Below are positions 8,749-23,260 of a DNA stretch of 64,000 bases, in pieces. Position 1 is the first letter of the stretch. Every line of letters begins with the position of its first letter. The position numbers were made by a program, and so were the translations under genes. Origin of the DNA: Phytoseiulus persimilis (taxonomy: Eukaryota; Arthropoda; Arachnida; Mesostigmata; Phytoseiidae); NCBI GenBank assembly GCA_037576195.1, contig CM075104.1, positions 2,486,775 to 2,550,774 of the forward strand, in the 5' to 3' direction. A model generated the notes under the pieces. The model was not told the origin of the DNA. It did not search any database and was given only the letters and a program-made list of their open reading frames with translations.

Positions 8749-11700
8749 AGATATCTCAACGGAGCTCTCAGCCAGACGTCGACCCGCGAGAATGATTTTG
8801 TCGCTTCTTCATAGGTCGAGGGATCGGTCCCTATGACTCACTTCCCTGATTCCCAGCCAACGGCATCTCTGTTCATCATACGACAAACTCCTGTCCCGAG
8901 CTTTCTTGGCTCAGCGTTTGAAGCCAAACTGGCTTCACTTTATGCGAGCGGTCGAGACCGCGACTTAGAGATACTCTCACCAATCTCAAAACCTTTTTCG
9001 CGACAAGCGAAGGACATTTCGACGAAGACTCCAAGAGCTACGACAACTGATTCATAATGTAAGCAGCATCCGGTAGCGTTGGAACAGCAGCGTACAGGAG
9101 GCTCCCGATCGGTTTTCGGTGGGATTTCTTGTGTGTCTTCGGAGTCCTTCTTTCCTCATCGACGATTCTCCTCATCTGTTGAGCCTTCAAAGCCAGACTA
9201 CAGAACGGTTCAGAACATCTGTTCGGAGACGCTCGAAAACCTTCTTGGAGATTTTTCCTCATGATCGCGCAAGATCACAAGGCCGATGAAGCAGGCCTTC
9301 GCGGACAGCAGCCACGGGAATTTCGTAGCCCATTCCAATTCCAGAAAGCCGAAACAGGCCATCTTCGACCTGAAGAGCGGAATTGAAGAGCCCAGTTCCA
9401 GAACGTCACAGCTCCACTTTCCCGGTCTACGAGAGAACAACGAAAAACTGTGTTCCTCGATTCAAGCGACGGGGTTCCCTCGTTACTGATTAAAGGTAAC
9501 ACTGCCCCGGAGCGCTATCGATTCTTGTGGATAGCAATCGGAATTTCCACAGAAAAACAATCAAACCCGATATCGGCCGGATAAAGACAGGACGTTCCGA
9601 ATCTATGAGCCTGAGATCTCTACACTTGTATGCAGGAGCACAGAAAATCTAGACGTTGAACTGAGAAGATGGATTCCGTTTTCGAGTTCAAACTAGATGC
9701 TGTTGTCCATCAGAGAGAACTGGGATTCGATGACATTGACATTATGAGGAGAAGAATATGATTGTTGTTCTGTGCAGCGCAAGAATTTCTCCGTCTGCTA
9801 CTTGCTCCACGTGAACAGATGACAATCATGAATTCGCTACACTCCACCACACATCCTTGTTGTGCCCATCGAGACATTCCCCCGATTCGACATTCGGGTA
9901 GTCACGTTACGCGGAGAGCCGCGTCGCATTCGTTGATTGCAGTGTGAAATGGAGCTTATGGGAACTGGTGCCTAGTTAGATGTGCACCGTTAAGGAGCTC
10001 AACCCCGATTGTCATTCGGTGAAAGAATATGGGGAAAAAACTGTTTCAGGATTTTTCATATACCATGGAGTCCGGTATGTGGACGCCTACCATATTCGGG
10101 TGCGGGTCCCGTGCAGTGCGGAGTGAAAATCATGGGGTAGAGTCATGGATCCTGAGAGCTTCGAGCTTGAGCTCGTTTCAAACAGCGGAGATCCTCCTGG
10201 ATCACTGAAGCACTGGAGCACGTTCAGCGCCGTCTAGCATTTGCATGCTGGAGGATAATTCCGATCCTGCTCCCACTTCTCGGCGTCGATGTACATCAAG
10301 GGATCTCGTCAACAGAGGAAACGAAATCGCAGAGCAAACGCGTGTCTTTGCGTTACCATGTCGTCCGAGCCGCCATAGGGCCGGATATGTCTGTGTCCGT
10401 CCGATTCTCAGCAACCCGGGAAACGACGTCCGGTTCCCCATGGCTGCTAAAAAATTGTCCGCCTTCCGGAAGGGAGTGCCAAGATCGAGTAACATGCGCA
10501 AAAACCACATTCTTTATTCGGTTATGACAGCACATCTCAGCTCGAGCGTTGTTTAAGCGCAGTCCTAGCTGCAAATGGGTTGATAAAATGAGGAGGTATG
10601 CCTCCAAATCGGAACGAGATTCGGCACTTTTTGGTCCAGTAGAATCCATCCCCAGCAGTTCTGCATCACGGAGACTGTGGATTCACTGAAGCTCAAAACT
10701 TTGCCGAAGTCGTTGACCACTCATTGCCGAGTCTTCTCGTAGAGTGCAATCTTGTCGGTATTTTTCGGATAAAATTTCAATGGCCTCAATAAGTAGTTGA
10801 CTCTTTAGACCGCCCGCTCTGGGGTCGAAATTTCGAAGTTTCATACCTCCAAAATGATTTCGTGTCGAGACAGGACAAGGTGTTCACGAGTGGAGCGACT
10901 CGCCCGAGGACGATTGTCCGAAAGAAAAGGAGTAAGTGCTCGACATCGGACGGGAACAGGCTTCTCGCGGAAGATGTTTGACCCCGCCGAGGTTGGGACA
11001 TTCCCGAGGCTCCTCCAGTTTGAAAGAGCCAACAAAAACACCAAACCGTCCGTAAGCACTCGAATAATCGAAAACACTCTTAATCTCATCCTTGACCGAA
11101 GCAGAGATCTTGAACCCTTCCAATCAGGAGCTTTGCTTACTCTTCGCGTGGGCAGACATTCAGCCCAGTAAGCTGCACCTCAATCGCTTCGTAAGCGCTC
11201 CCCGAAACGCGCCAGCCTGTATATGAATCAACGAGAATTGTGCAGCGATCGCAGTTAAATGCGACGCGACGTTCTTCGAGCCCGCGTTAGACGAACGATG
11301 CCGGAAGAACGTCGCACCTGGAAGAGATCTGAGGAATTTCTACAAATGATACGTTAACACAACATGTTCTACGCATGCTATTCATCTCCGTAAGAGAAGA
11401 TTCGTGACAGCATCGACAGGGTCGAGTTCATGTGATCGGGAATCGGGAGTCTACCGCTTCCTCCTAGGCTCGTGCTTACATGGTGGGGAACCTTTCTGAG
11501 TACCGTGCCCCTCCACCACAGAAATCTCGCCAGGTCAACTGCTCAGCTTTGTGATCGGAGGACAAAGCCTCAGAAGCAACAATTCGGAAACCGGAACTGG
11601 GATTTTTTCCGATCTGTGGCAATATTCCCAGGGCTATCGGACCCCACAAAGACGCTCGAATCGTGATCAATATCGATTAGAGAGCACTCGTCAATTCTTG

Positions 11701-14700
11701 GCTCGATAAGATCGACCCTTGAGGACGATTTCCTGTCGAGGTAGGCCGAGATTTTCTCAAACATTCCCCACAACCGTCTCGCGAGACAACGTTCCGATGA
11801 GGACGCGGACTTCCTCGGTCATGCAATGTTTTGTGAAAAAAACGAGTTCGGGCGGTCCTTCTCAATGCTGCGAGGTATCCAGACGGATCGCTCTCATTGT
11901 TTTTCTGACTTCAATATTCCAAGGTACTCGTCGGCTTAGTCCAATTCAAATCACTTCTCAATGATTGGCTGTCGTTTCCCTCAACGTTCGTCGATTTCCG
12001 TGAAATGTTGGACCGAGTTGAAAACACAAACCAGTGTTGGGTGTAGATAACACCGATGGAAGCTAACGCCTGGTTTTCATCTCTGCTTCTTTGCCTTGAG
12101 TTTTCCCCAGGTGGTGACACAGAATTTTCTGCAGAAATTCCTGCTTTCCAGTCGTGTAGCAGCTCTACTCGCCGTCAAAACGCAGCCTGCGCGAACGATT
12201 GCAACTCCCGCTTCGCTTGCGCTACAGCAATCTACCGGAGACAAACTCGTCGAAGTCACAGAAAAGAGTTTGTCGTAGAGTCCTCTCGGCACGCGGGTTC
12301 AGGGAATGGCTGGTGACTCAGACTTGGTCGGCGTCTCAGTCTCTGTGCCTTTGGCGCAGAGCTTCCGTCCGCCTCACATGCTCGCCACATTGCCCAACTC
12401 GTCCCCCGCTCACGCATCCGATTCTGCCCCAGATTCTTGTACGCTCTGCCGACGGTTCGAAACCTTCCCGACCTTCGGACGGAGTTAAGTAATCAAATCT
12501 CTTCAACAGGGCGATGTCAATATTTTCATGCAATCCCCTTGAGCGTTCGATTCTATCCATCAACTCTCGAATTCTCGGCCGGGATTAGCGGTGTCGCAAA
12601 GCAGCGGACTCGGAAGAATGTGTCCATATGACTCCTTCTCTGACTGTCAGACTTCCTCAGAATCGAGCTTCTTGTGAGTCCTGAGAACTCCGCTACTGCT
12701 TAAGGTTGTCTCGAAAAGGCTGTCACGAATATCATCCTCTGACAGCACAGGGAAAACAATCAAATTACCACCAGAAGCCTCGACAAACGGCGCAAGCGAC
12801 CGAAACTTCGTCGTGCACCCGACACTCATACGATCTCAAACGTCGGATTGAATGAGTCCGCCGCACCCTCCGGCTCTCTGTATTGAAGGGATTGGCTGCA
12901 TCGAGCTTCCTCACGCACGCAACGTGTCTCGCACAAAAGCAGCTGCGAAACCTTGGCTCCATATTCAAGGTTGAGTCTCAACACGGCCCCCCGACTCACA
13001 GTTCCTCTCGAAGTCCGACAGCTGTTGTCTCCAGAACGCTCGTGCCACGCGTCGATCAGTGTTCGCCCTGGAGGCTTGATTGTTTTTCGCCTGGAGATTA
13101 CCCCAGAGGGAACTTGGCTCAACTCGTCCGCCGACCCCTCTCCTCCGTGTCGCCAGCACGATTCACTTTCAAGCCATACACCGAGAATTTTGCCTCGAAT
13201 CCGGAACTCATCGATCGAGAGAGGCTTGGAGAGGAGAACGTTACTCACTGTTCTTCTGATACGTTTTCCGCGGACGAAATTCATGGGCCCGAGCCGATCC
13301 GCTTACGGTCGACCACATGATGTCACTATCTCCGGTTACGCTCGGTCGTTTCATTGACAAGGCTCGAGGCTAAGCGTGTACCCTCAAGCCTCATCGTTCG
13401 CTCCCTAGCCGCAAGTGGCTGCAATCACAGTTTGCGCGCTGGCGAGGTAGTCCTGACGACCGGTCCTCACTTGAAGCTCGCGGGAATTCGGGACTTCGAC
13501 GCGCGTTCGCACGATCTCCAGATCACGTTTCTGCCGAAGGCACTTACCGAGCTCGCCACAATAGCACTTGCTGGTGAGTCTTTGCCTAAGTCGACAGCTC
13601 TTCAATACCCAAAATTCGGGCTAGAACATTTTCAACGACCCGCTGCTGATAAACTCCGCCCAGGCTCCATGTGGCCTGTAGATGCATGAAATTCTCGGGC
13701 AGCTCCCGCAAGTTGGCGACCTGCTGGACCGGCGCAACATACTGATCAACATCGCCTGAACGCGGCTCAGAGGCAGAACGATCACCGTCCGGACAACCGT
13801 ACTCTCAGGCAGGGAAGTGACTGGAGCAGAGCTCACACAGCTGTAGCCCTTCGTCCCTTAGACGTTTGGAGATAGCTTCATCGGGATCGGTATACTGAAT
13901 GACAGGGATCCGTCAAAACCCACAGCGACGTCCGTGAACTTCCACGTCATTTGACGACGACACTCTTCCGGCCTTCTTGGTTTTCAATCGGATCGGGTTT
14001 GTCGAAAGCAAAGTCTGACCACGCCCCTGCTCTCCAGCGTGTCAGGAATAGCTGCCCGTGGCTTCGAATCCAGCTCGATCCACTGCGGATGTACCATAAA
14101 ACTCTGTCCAATCGCTCGGGCCAATGTTCGCGTCATATATCCCACGTCATCTTCTTGAGAAGTTGTTTGCCGTCCCACACAGTCTGTGGACGAGTTGCTT
14201 CAGATGCTTCAGCGGGAATGAAGTTCCCCTGATGAGAATCCCAGCTTTCACTGGATGGCGGCGCAGCTTACAACCGCGGAAGAGTTGGAGAAGCTCGGTC
14301 TGGCACTTCGCCTTCGGGGGGGAGCCGAGAAAGAAGGAGGAAGAGCAGAAACAAACGACAACGTGCCTAAGAGGCTCACCCAAGTGAGCGAGTGTGGTCT
14401 CCAGTGTCGGCCATAAAGCATAACACACCCTCACTTGGCCCTCGGTTGAGAATAGCAGCCGGCCAACGACTTTGCTTCACTCCGCTCGACCCTATTCCCT
14501 CCGCTGCCGAAACCTCTCGGGCGAAGTCGAGAGGACCTTCTCGTTTCTTGCCGCCTCGCCAACTCTTGACTACAGAGTCGTTCTCGACAAAATAGAAAAC
14601 CTATTTATCCTGACGGTGGCTTGCGTTTCCGAAACAGAGGGCAATAGAGGGAGGTCTCAGCGAAGCAATGAGCTGGGGGATTTCTCGAGTAATTGGAAGT

Positions 14701-17700
14701 AGTTTGTGACGTCCAGTTTCACAAACAGTTCGAGCAAGGATCACTACTGAGGCCAGCTGGCAACTGTATGAAGCCCACAAAATCCAGGCAGCTGGCAACT
14801 CGAGCGAGAAGGCACTTTGGTCTGAATGTGACTCCTACATGATCGACATAATAATTCCACATAATCGACTTGTTGCCAATGATCTGTGCTGGTTGAGCGA
14901 GCTCGAAAATCAAGCCAACTGAGCGCTGTCACCGAAGCACTCGTCCGAGAGGATGCGCGCAATTAATGTCTTCCGAAAAATCCCGAGGCTTCGGAGGTTT
15001 GGAGCTGGAATTCGACATTCACAGTGATAAGTCATTTGACGCGCTCGAAAAACCGTATCGAACAATGACAGACACAGTTCTGCGTCGCGCCAGCTGGACG
15101 AGCATTCGGTTCGATTCATTTGATAGGCGTTTCAGATGGTGTCAGGTCGGTTCGATTTCCCGCCATCATGCTGGACTTGTACTTGAAATGCTTCCCGCTC
15201 TCATGCATGCATCGTTGAGGCCACACGCGTTGCCAGTCTCGCCATCTTAGGCTTCCCGAGCTGAGGATTGGCTGTGTCAGCAATGACTGCCGCCGTCCTG
15301 GGCATGCCTGAGGAACGAGGGAATTCGATACGTCGAGAACCAATGCAGTCGCTTTTCCTTTCGCCTTCCATAGCCGTGGTCTTTCTCAGCAACGAATATT
15401 AATCGACCGAGTGAGCGGGTATGGAGACTTTCCCGTTCCAGCTTCCACGACTTTAGCTGCGACGTATCGGAGAGCTTCCTACTTTCTGTCTCCTCCGTCT
15501 CGCCATTTCTATGAAAAGGAAAGGTATTGTGCTCGAGCTCTCAGCCAGAGAGGAATCTACGGTCTGAACTGCTTCCCAGGCGGCCCTGTAATTAAAAGTC
15601 TGAGCAGAGTGTCGCGCGGTATCGTTTTGAGAACTGCTCGTCCCCACTACGATCCTAAGCGATTCTATCGAGGCAACAATGAGGAAGGGCCTCCACATGG
15701 ATTCGAACTTGGGCTTGACTTTTCCAAAGACCACCCCGGAAAAGATCATGGCGCGCTGCAGTGCGTGTTCGAGACGCCTTCCAAGCGGCGTTCGAGTGAA
15801 CTTCAAGCGCTTCGGACGATGGCGAAGTTGTCGGAATTAAAGCGACTGGCTCGAGTGAGCAGTTTTTTGTTTCGCCTGTCGTATAATGGGTTTCTCGAGC
15901 CACCTTTCCAGATTCCCCCTGGCAGGGAGCCGACTTAACGAAATCCGAGCGCCGCGCTCAGCGCCCTTGTTTGGACTGGGCTGATGTAGTGACTGAGTGA
16001 GCTGTGCGTCAATCTCGTTTCAGGAAACAGCTCCAATTTTGATTTTTTATTCCTTCCATTCCCTCGCTCTGCGAACCATTCTCGGCTGCCTGCTCGCCGA
16101 GTCCCTGTCTCATCTGCTGTCAGAGAGTGGTGCCAGGGTGGATTCTGGAAGCGAATTGAGGTCAGGAAGAGAGTTTTCCCCCTTGATACCATCGGCGCTC
16201 AGGCAGGCGGGCAGTCCTCCCATTCGTCCGCTCACAGCAGAAACCGAAGGTTACCCTTCTCGCGGGATGGAAACCGGAGAAGAGGACGGGAAGGAAATTC
16301 GCCAGCTCCGGAGATGAAAAGCGGATGAAAAACATCGCTGCTGCCCCTGCTCCCACTGAGAGAATTCTGAAACGAAGGGGAGATTGACTGGCTATTCCTG
16401 TCGTAAAATAATCTCATAAATATAGCGGAGAAATCGATTGGAGCGCTCCATCAAAAAGGCTCCCGAACCCCTTCGTGATCGTATCAAGTGAAAACAAGTT
16501 TCTTACAGCTTCTTTCAGTTTCAACGTCTTTCTCAGGGCCGGGTCTGAAACATTTAAACGCGTCCTTCCCGACCTTGAACTCCTTGTTGCAGCTGCAGTC
16601 AGGATGAGAGGGGGACCTGCAACGAGAGGTTTGACTTTATTTCTCAGGTACCATCCACTACGAGCGGGCTGAAGGCCCTCTCACATCAGGCCCATCGACC
16701 TTAATCTACTCCAAGGACCGTCGGTTAGTTAACCGCTCTGATCCGCTATTCAGGCTCTATGAAGATCATTTATCCTTGATAGGAGAGGAAGAGATTTCTT
16801 ATTCCTTCACTGTTGGGGCCGAGGCTCATCTCCCGGATAGAATCATGATTCTAAATATATCCAGCCCATAACCATGTCGTTCGGAGAGATATAATTTTTG
16901 TTTTCTGCGATTTTCCTCGGCTCTGGTTTCCGGTACTGATTCGCGCGATGGTTTTACGATTTCTCCTCCCATCCCATCCCCTCATCTTTTCTTCTCTTTT
17001 GCCATTCAGTCGTCAGAGAGAGGATTTCAGAAATTTCCTCACGGCAGGCATCGCCTCAGGTCCTTCATGTCGAACATTCCTTCTGTTTGTTATCGTTGAA
17101 TCGCACAGCCTTACTCCTTCGTCGCTGCTCAACACGATTTCGTGACAAGAGAACTTGAAGGATGTTACTCAACGCCTAACGAGCTGCTCCGCTTCTTTCA
17201 ACACCGCCCTGATCGCGAGTTAGAGCGCGGCAGCGGTTCTGAGGGAATCGTGGGCAAAAATTGTTTCATTACCGACCCTAACGATATCATTCGCGAGTAT
17301 CCCTCTCCTCGCACATTCATTCTCTCGTATAAAATCCAGTGCCATCCCGGGTTCAATGCCAGAGGGCTGTCACAACTATCATTGTCGATTCGAGACCAGA
17401 GTCGATGGCAGTGAAGCTAACGCAATGGATCGTTCAGAGTTTGAGGCCGCAGGACGTCCCCCTGGCTGTTCGCCTTTTCTTGTGTTCGTCTTCGGCTGGC
17501 ATCGAGTTCCCTTCCGTTATTCAGCCCGCGAGAGTTCAAGTTCTCAAGAACATCGGGAACAAAGCAAGCCTCGCTCATCGAATCGCGGCACTGGAATTCG
17601 ACGATGAATAGCGGATTCGGACAATGAGCTGCACCAGTTTGAGGACTTCCATCAGATGTTCCTCCAAGGTGTCTTCGATCGAGGTATGAGGCTGCTAATC

Positions 17701-20700
17701 GAAATCCCCTGCGAGCACTGTATCTCAGACCTCTCTGGATTCGGAGAGGAGCGGGTCTCCTCCGGGCGGGATTGTTCGTTGGTTCCTATATATGTTGGGA
17801 AGCGTCTCCATAAATCTCTTCCCGTCGGACTGTTCCTCGGAATCGAAATCAGACCCAGCATCTGAAACCCGTCATGAGAAGTGATTGATGCTGTGATTCT
17901 TCGTTTTCCGACGTCTCCATGTTCAGCATCGTCTCCGGCTCCACCGCCGGAAATATCGGAGCGTGAGAATTCCTCAGGAGAGTCGATAATGCAACGTGGA
18001 GGACATTGATTCGGCGAATCAGATTATCGCCTGTCATGGATCGAATCGTCATGGACCGTCTCGTTGTAACCTTGTTAAGCGATGATAACCTCGGTCGAGT
18101 GAAGTCGGGGAAACGGAAACGTTCAACTAGCGGAACATGTGCCGCTGCTGTTAAACTCACTTCTGTAGGCTTGCGCGGGTTCTGCGATCTTAACCCTACA
18201 GTCGCGGGGAACGGTTCGAGCCGATCGTAACAAGCATTAGGACCTCTGGCGCTCTCACAAGACAAGATCCCTCCCTGGCCTGATTTCTGTGTCAACCTTT
18301 CTTTCGCCGCCATGCCCTCGACTGCGTAGAGCAGGCCTAATAACGGAGACGACTACGATTCCCGCTGTCCGTCCGCACATAATTAATCACTGGCTACTAT
18401 GGAATAATAACTTTCCTCAGGGCGAGGTACTATTTTCTCTGGACATTCCATGCCGTCACTCATTTCTCACATGACCCGCGCCCCATTCCTGCTCCTCCCG
18501 GGCCCGATCACGAAACTCCACACTCATAGAGCTACGGATGGATGATCATGTAACCCGTTGAAGGAAACCAAGTTCCTAGCTGTTTCTCAATTGATTGTCC
18601 CTCGAGCACCTGCATTCCTTCCTACTCGATCCCATGGAATTTTCCAGAATTTTGAGAGACTAAGATCGAGATTTTGATACTCGACTTCCAAATGGTCATC
18701 AAGCATCCATTCATCCCCAGCATGGGGCCCTTAGAATGATCATAAGCCTATCGACAGCGCAGCCAGGACGGAGGAACCTCGTCCCAGAAAGAGAGAGAGC
18801 CAGAACTATAATCTCAAGCTATTTTTGCCTGTGAATCCCGTCGTTGACTCAACCATCTACTTTGGCAATATGATCTAGACGACGAATAACGTTTCTGTCG
18901 TTCGGCGGTGAGACATGCATGACGTAAATGGATGAACGAGATCTCCAGATTTTCCCTTCAGTTTGATTCCTCGAAGCAGGCTAGTTTTGGCGAAGTCATC
19001 TTTCGCACTGGAGAACTATTGTCATCCGGAGGTCGCCCGCTCTGGCTGCCACGATACGCTTGCGCATGCCAAGTGCTCCTGCTTACACGGCACCGGATGG
19101 TATCTGCATGAAGTAGGAGGAAGCCTTGAAAGCTCTTGCGTAATCGAAAACAGCGAAATCGTCAGAGGTGAATAGATTTTAGCTCCGGGGGCTTCCACGT
19201 CCTAATCCCATTCCCTTGTTGCGTTTCTGCTCCCTCCAATAAGGTATATACCTTTCTAGGAGATGTTTCGAGCTGTAATGCCTACTGAAAACGCGCAGAA
19301 TGTTTCTCCAGTGACCTCCCACGACTTTGAAACTTTGCGGGCGGGCAACCTCAAAGTGCAGCTTAGACATAGTATCAACAATAGCAACGCTTTCGGCCAC
19401 GCTTTGCTCCTACGAGAAACCCCTGAGCAGGTCGACGTGAGTCCTAACAAATCGCGACCGGAGCGATTCGGAAAGTGCCCCTTTTGGAACCTGAGGATGC
19501 TGCTAACGAACGCGTTGGCCTCCAAAACCAAATCAGCAGACTTGAAGTCAGTAGCGTAGCCAGCCCTTCTTTTTCACGATGCTCGCCGCTGCCGGGGGGA
19601 GTAGGGGGATCTCCGCGGGGCGCTGAAGTTCCTCTCACACGAGGCACTTGCCACGGGAACTACAAGAGCTATTTCGAAATACAGGACGAGTCCTCTCACA
19701 TAGACAACGGATATCCGAAACACTCGTTTGCGTACTGGATTTGGTTGGAATTCAGCTGTGCACGGATTTGGAGGTTTCTTTCCTCTCCCTCGAAACACAA
19801 TGACTTTCTCTCCTCGTCCAATTAGCTGTGAGCCTCGGGCTCACCGTCGTTCCCGAGAGTTTGGTTACCGAAACGGGGTGGGACACAGAAGTTATGGGAA
19901 GTAGAACTATGGAACGATTCCACAAATGCTGAGAACCTCCTGCGCCTGTAACGACTTAGATCTGCATCGCACAGAAGACATCGAACACATGATTCAGAAG
20001 TCCATCTCAAACTTCACTGTACATGTGCAAGGCATATCTTCTATCCTCAACGCTGACAAGCGGCATTTTCTGATCCCACTCATTCTCGTGATGGAACACC
20101 TCAAGGCAACGAAACTCGGATAGTAGCGGGATGGCGGACACTCAGGTTTCGCGAGAGACTGGAGAATCACAGCCGCTAGTTGAAGTTTCCGGGGTGAGGA
20201 GGAGACACAGCTGCTCTGCGCGAAAAACGAGGCATTCGAATCGCAAAGATGATGAGCCGGATTCCGAGTGAGAAATGAAGTGAGCAAACATCCCAGGGAC
20301 CACTCATGCTTACTCTCAAGATATTTGCCGTGAACCCGTGAATCTGATGCTCTCGGAGACAACACACGAATTCACAGAAAAAATCCAACTCGTCGAATTT
20401 AGAAATTCTCTTTGAATTGAAATTCCCTTTCCCTTGAAAATTTCAAAATCGAGAGGCTTCAGCTTGTAAAGCCTCATGCTTGCAACGCTACTGCTCAAAA
20501 TAAACAGCCCAGTGCGAGATCCGGCATCCGAACAAATAAGCTGCGTCCAGACAACCGAACCCCGCGAGCAAGCTATGGCAACTTCTCGCTGCAACGAGAT
20601 CCGGAGAACAACGCGAATTTTTTCGCCTCGAGAGCAAATGAATTCTCAATATTTCACTCATCTGTTTCCGAGGACGGCAGCGGTGGAAGACTCTCATAGC

Positions 20701-22449
20701 AAAACGATTATTGAAAAATCGTTCAGCGACGAGGGGAGACCATGAATGTGCCTTCTGCCTCTCGAACGGGGCGTGTCAATATTGTCCGAGGGAGTATCGA
20801 AAATCTCTCGATAAATTCCTCCACTACAACGTCCTGTCCGCGAAGCAAGGTTGACGATTTATCCTGCAAGGCGGAACCAGCTTCCGAGAATGCATCCATC
20901 CACGTGATACACACGCCGCAAGACCGTTACAAACCACCGGGAACCTGCCGCTCTCGGCGAGCTGGAGGCACTTTAGATAGAGGCCTACCCATTCAAGATG
21001 ATCCCTGTGGGCGCTTCGTACTATATGACTGTAACCTCTACTGTTTATATCCATCGGTCGGAAGAAGGAGTCCCTGAACGGAAGAAAATTAATTTCACAC
21101 ATCACCGGTCGAGTGAACCTGAATTTGAACCCCGCGATCGATCATAAAGGCTGGGTTGCGAGGACCGGGGTAGACACTTGCTCAGAAGACCCACACATGG
21201 GCGCTTTCTCCCAGTACGCTGATGCGTTTGGGAGGGTCTCTCGATCAGCCCAAGCGATTTCCCCTCAATCTCCAACGTTGGTGCCGACCCTGCGTTGATG
21301 GCGTTCCAGACCCGGACGCCCTCTTTTTGTGACGCTGAATAGGCGACGAGGATGTGGAGAGATTTCAACGACAGGAACGGTCGTTCAAGACAGTCAACGC
21401 AATTTCGCTATCGAGGCTCAGGGATCCCGGGAACTTCTTTTTGTGGAATGGCAATTATAGACGAGATCAGTTTGAGCTCTCTAGAACTGTTGGAGGTTGG
21501 ATTAAGGCCGACATACTCTCTCGTTGGCATGCTACAGCTGTCGACACGAATATACGCCGAATTGGGTACAACCTATTTTCGGCTGTAAGCTCTGTCAACT
21601 TGTGCGGACCCGGACGTCGTTTCGAGGAGATCTGAGGCATGTCACGAGAACTTCTCCTCTCCCGAATAGATAACTCAACACCCCCCGTCGCGGGAAATTA
21701 CAGTTCAAAATCGGTTTCCTTGAACCTGGTCCTGGTTTTCGAGGTACAAAATTATGATTCCGGAGAATTCGCGACGTAAGCATGTGAAGAGATGCATCGG
21801 TCAGAGCGACGGTGGGCAACCCCCAGAGGAATCTTCGACCGGAGGAATACCCGCGGGAGCTGCCCGCGATCCAAGTTCCACGGAGCTGCTCCACATCTCG
21901 ATTTCCGATGGGAGTGAGGAACAGGTTCATTGCTCCACAGCGTAGTCGTAGGGTACGAGAATAACAATCGGCATTCGGTTAGCGATCGATGAGAGTATCA
22001 CTCCCCCGAATAATACCCCCGCCCGAACGAGGAATGGGACTCGATTAGAGAGCTTAATTGGGGAGCCGAGCTTGCCGTTCCTCTGATCAGGTATGGTGGG
22101 CTGATGCAACGTTTTTGTTGTCCCAACTCATCACTTGCAATGAATCAGTACTCGATCAGTGCTTATGTTGATCAAGTATTGAGTTACCTCGCTCGGGGAG
22201 GCTTGCTCGGGCCCAGAGCCTCTCCAGCCGCGGTTGTCCCTGCAGAGAGGGCTAATTTAGACGACTGCATAGCAATCGTGGGAATCGAGGGGCACCAAGA
22301 GTCCGGATCTGGGAGAGGACCTTCCGGGGTGTTTGAGTGGTGAACTCTAGATTGCTATCACCCGCTCGATTCAGGCTCTGACAATGCAAACATCTGAAAC
22401 GGCGATCTCCTAGAGACGACGGACTTCCAGTTTGGCGAACAAAATACCG
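8749..22449. other. 13.7-kb stretch without a recognisable gene
   Basis: I found no domain, RNA gene or bounded repeat here. The longest reading frames are about 175 codons (15411-15938, +) and 154 codons (17849-18313, -). Their translations are low in motif content and overlap equally long frames on the other strand, as expected by chance at near 50% GC. Short host exons cannot be excluded. The stretch could be intergenic or a long intron. Confidence 0.5.
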
Positions 22450-22603
22450 TACATTCAACCTCGATTGTTTCAACCATTCAGTTCCCTAATTCGGTTATTT
22501 CAACTCCGATTCTGATACAATCCAAATTAGCTCTATTTCGAATGCAGTACAGTCTCAACCTTGTTCCGCATCGGTCAGTTGAAATAATCGAGAATGTACT
22601 GTA
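22450..22603. mobile_element. Diverged pogo/Tigger-like MITE
   Basis: The element is bounded by TA at 22450-22451 and TA at 22602-22603. The left inverted terminus reads CATTCAACCTCGATTGTTTC, and the reverse complement of the right end reads CAGTACATTCTCGATTATTT. Both match the CAGTCCAACCTCGATTATTT end of the second copy at 54880. TA target sites and CAGT-type ends around a TCGATTAT core are typical of pogo/Tigger relatives. It carries no coding capacity. Further partial copies of the motif inside (for example TACAGTCTCAACCTTGTTCC near 22551) suggest internal rearrangement or nesting. Confidence 0.6.
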
Positions 22604-22614
22604 TCCTCGGGGGA

Positions 22615-23206
22615 ATGCGTTGCATGCCATGTGTATGGAGCAAACCGAGACGCATCGATTCAATAACGAAGACCAGGTTCAAAGCGACAGAGAAACTCAG
22701 AAAACTGAGAGCACAATTTGACCTGAGTGACTCCGGAACAGCCAGGAACACATCAGGACAAACAATGTGGAACACATTCCGCAAAGACCTTAAAAAAAAA
22801 GGTACAAGATAAACTGGACTCTTCATGGAAACAAGCCATGCATTCCAAATCCACGTTGGCGTGTTACCGTCAACACAAGGAGTCCAGAGGTCTTTAACAA
22901 AGGCTGTACGACAACACGCGCGGAAGCCAGCTTCTAGCTCTAACGAGAGCAGGGATGTTAACCATCCTGAAAAAGCACTGGAACCGTGACCCCTCCATCG
23001 ACATCAAATGCCCAAGATGCGGCAGAACCGAAACGGACAGACACGTTGTCCTGGGATGCGAGGAAGACTATTTCTCCCCAGAGGAATTCCCCTACCGCAT
23101 CGGACTTCCGCCGAACACAGCTCAGGCAGTCCTACGGAGGACGAAAACTACCCTAATAAACTGGGAGGGACAAGATCTGTGCCTACAATTCAACTCTCCT
23201 CTTTAA
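22615..23206 (+). pseudogene. Broken 3' end of a non-LTR retrotransposon ORF
   Basis: The translation resembles the C-terminal part of LINE ORF2 proteins. It has a block GSQLLALTRAGMLTILKKHW followed by a CPRCGRTETDRHVVLGC zinc-knuckle-like motif (C-x2-C...H...C, about 23004-23054), and ends at TAA 23204-23206. The copy is 5'-truncated: no reverse transcriptase is present. It is also broken in two places. The upstream part (from about 22615) is in another frame and shifts at an A9 run near 22792-22800, and an in-frame TAA interrupts at 22895-22897. The family style is similar to tick LINE proteins. Both the family assignment and the upstream boundary are inferred. Confidence 0.65.
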
Positions 23207-23260
23207 TAAAAAGGGTTCATATGATGTATATGAAAGATCAAATAAATACAATCTGATCCA
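23207..23260 (+). other. Likely 3' tail of the LINE relic
   Basis: A-rich sequence follows the stop codon, with AATAAA at about 23206-23211 and again near 23241. It could serve as the element's polyadenylation region. The exact end of the element and any target duplication are not visible. Confidence 0.4.
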
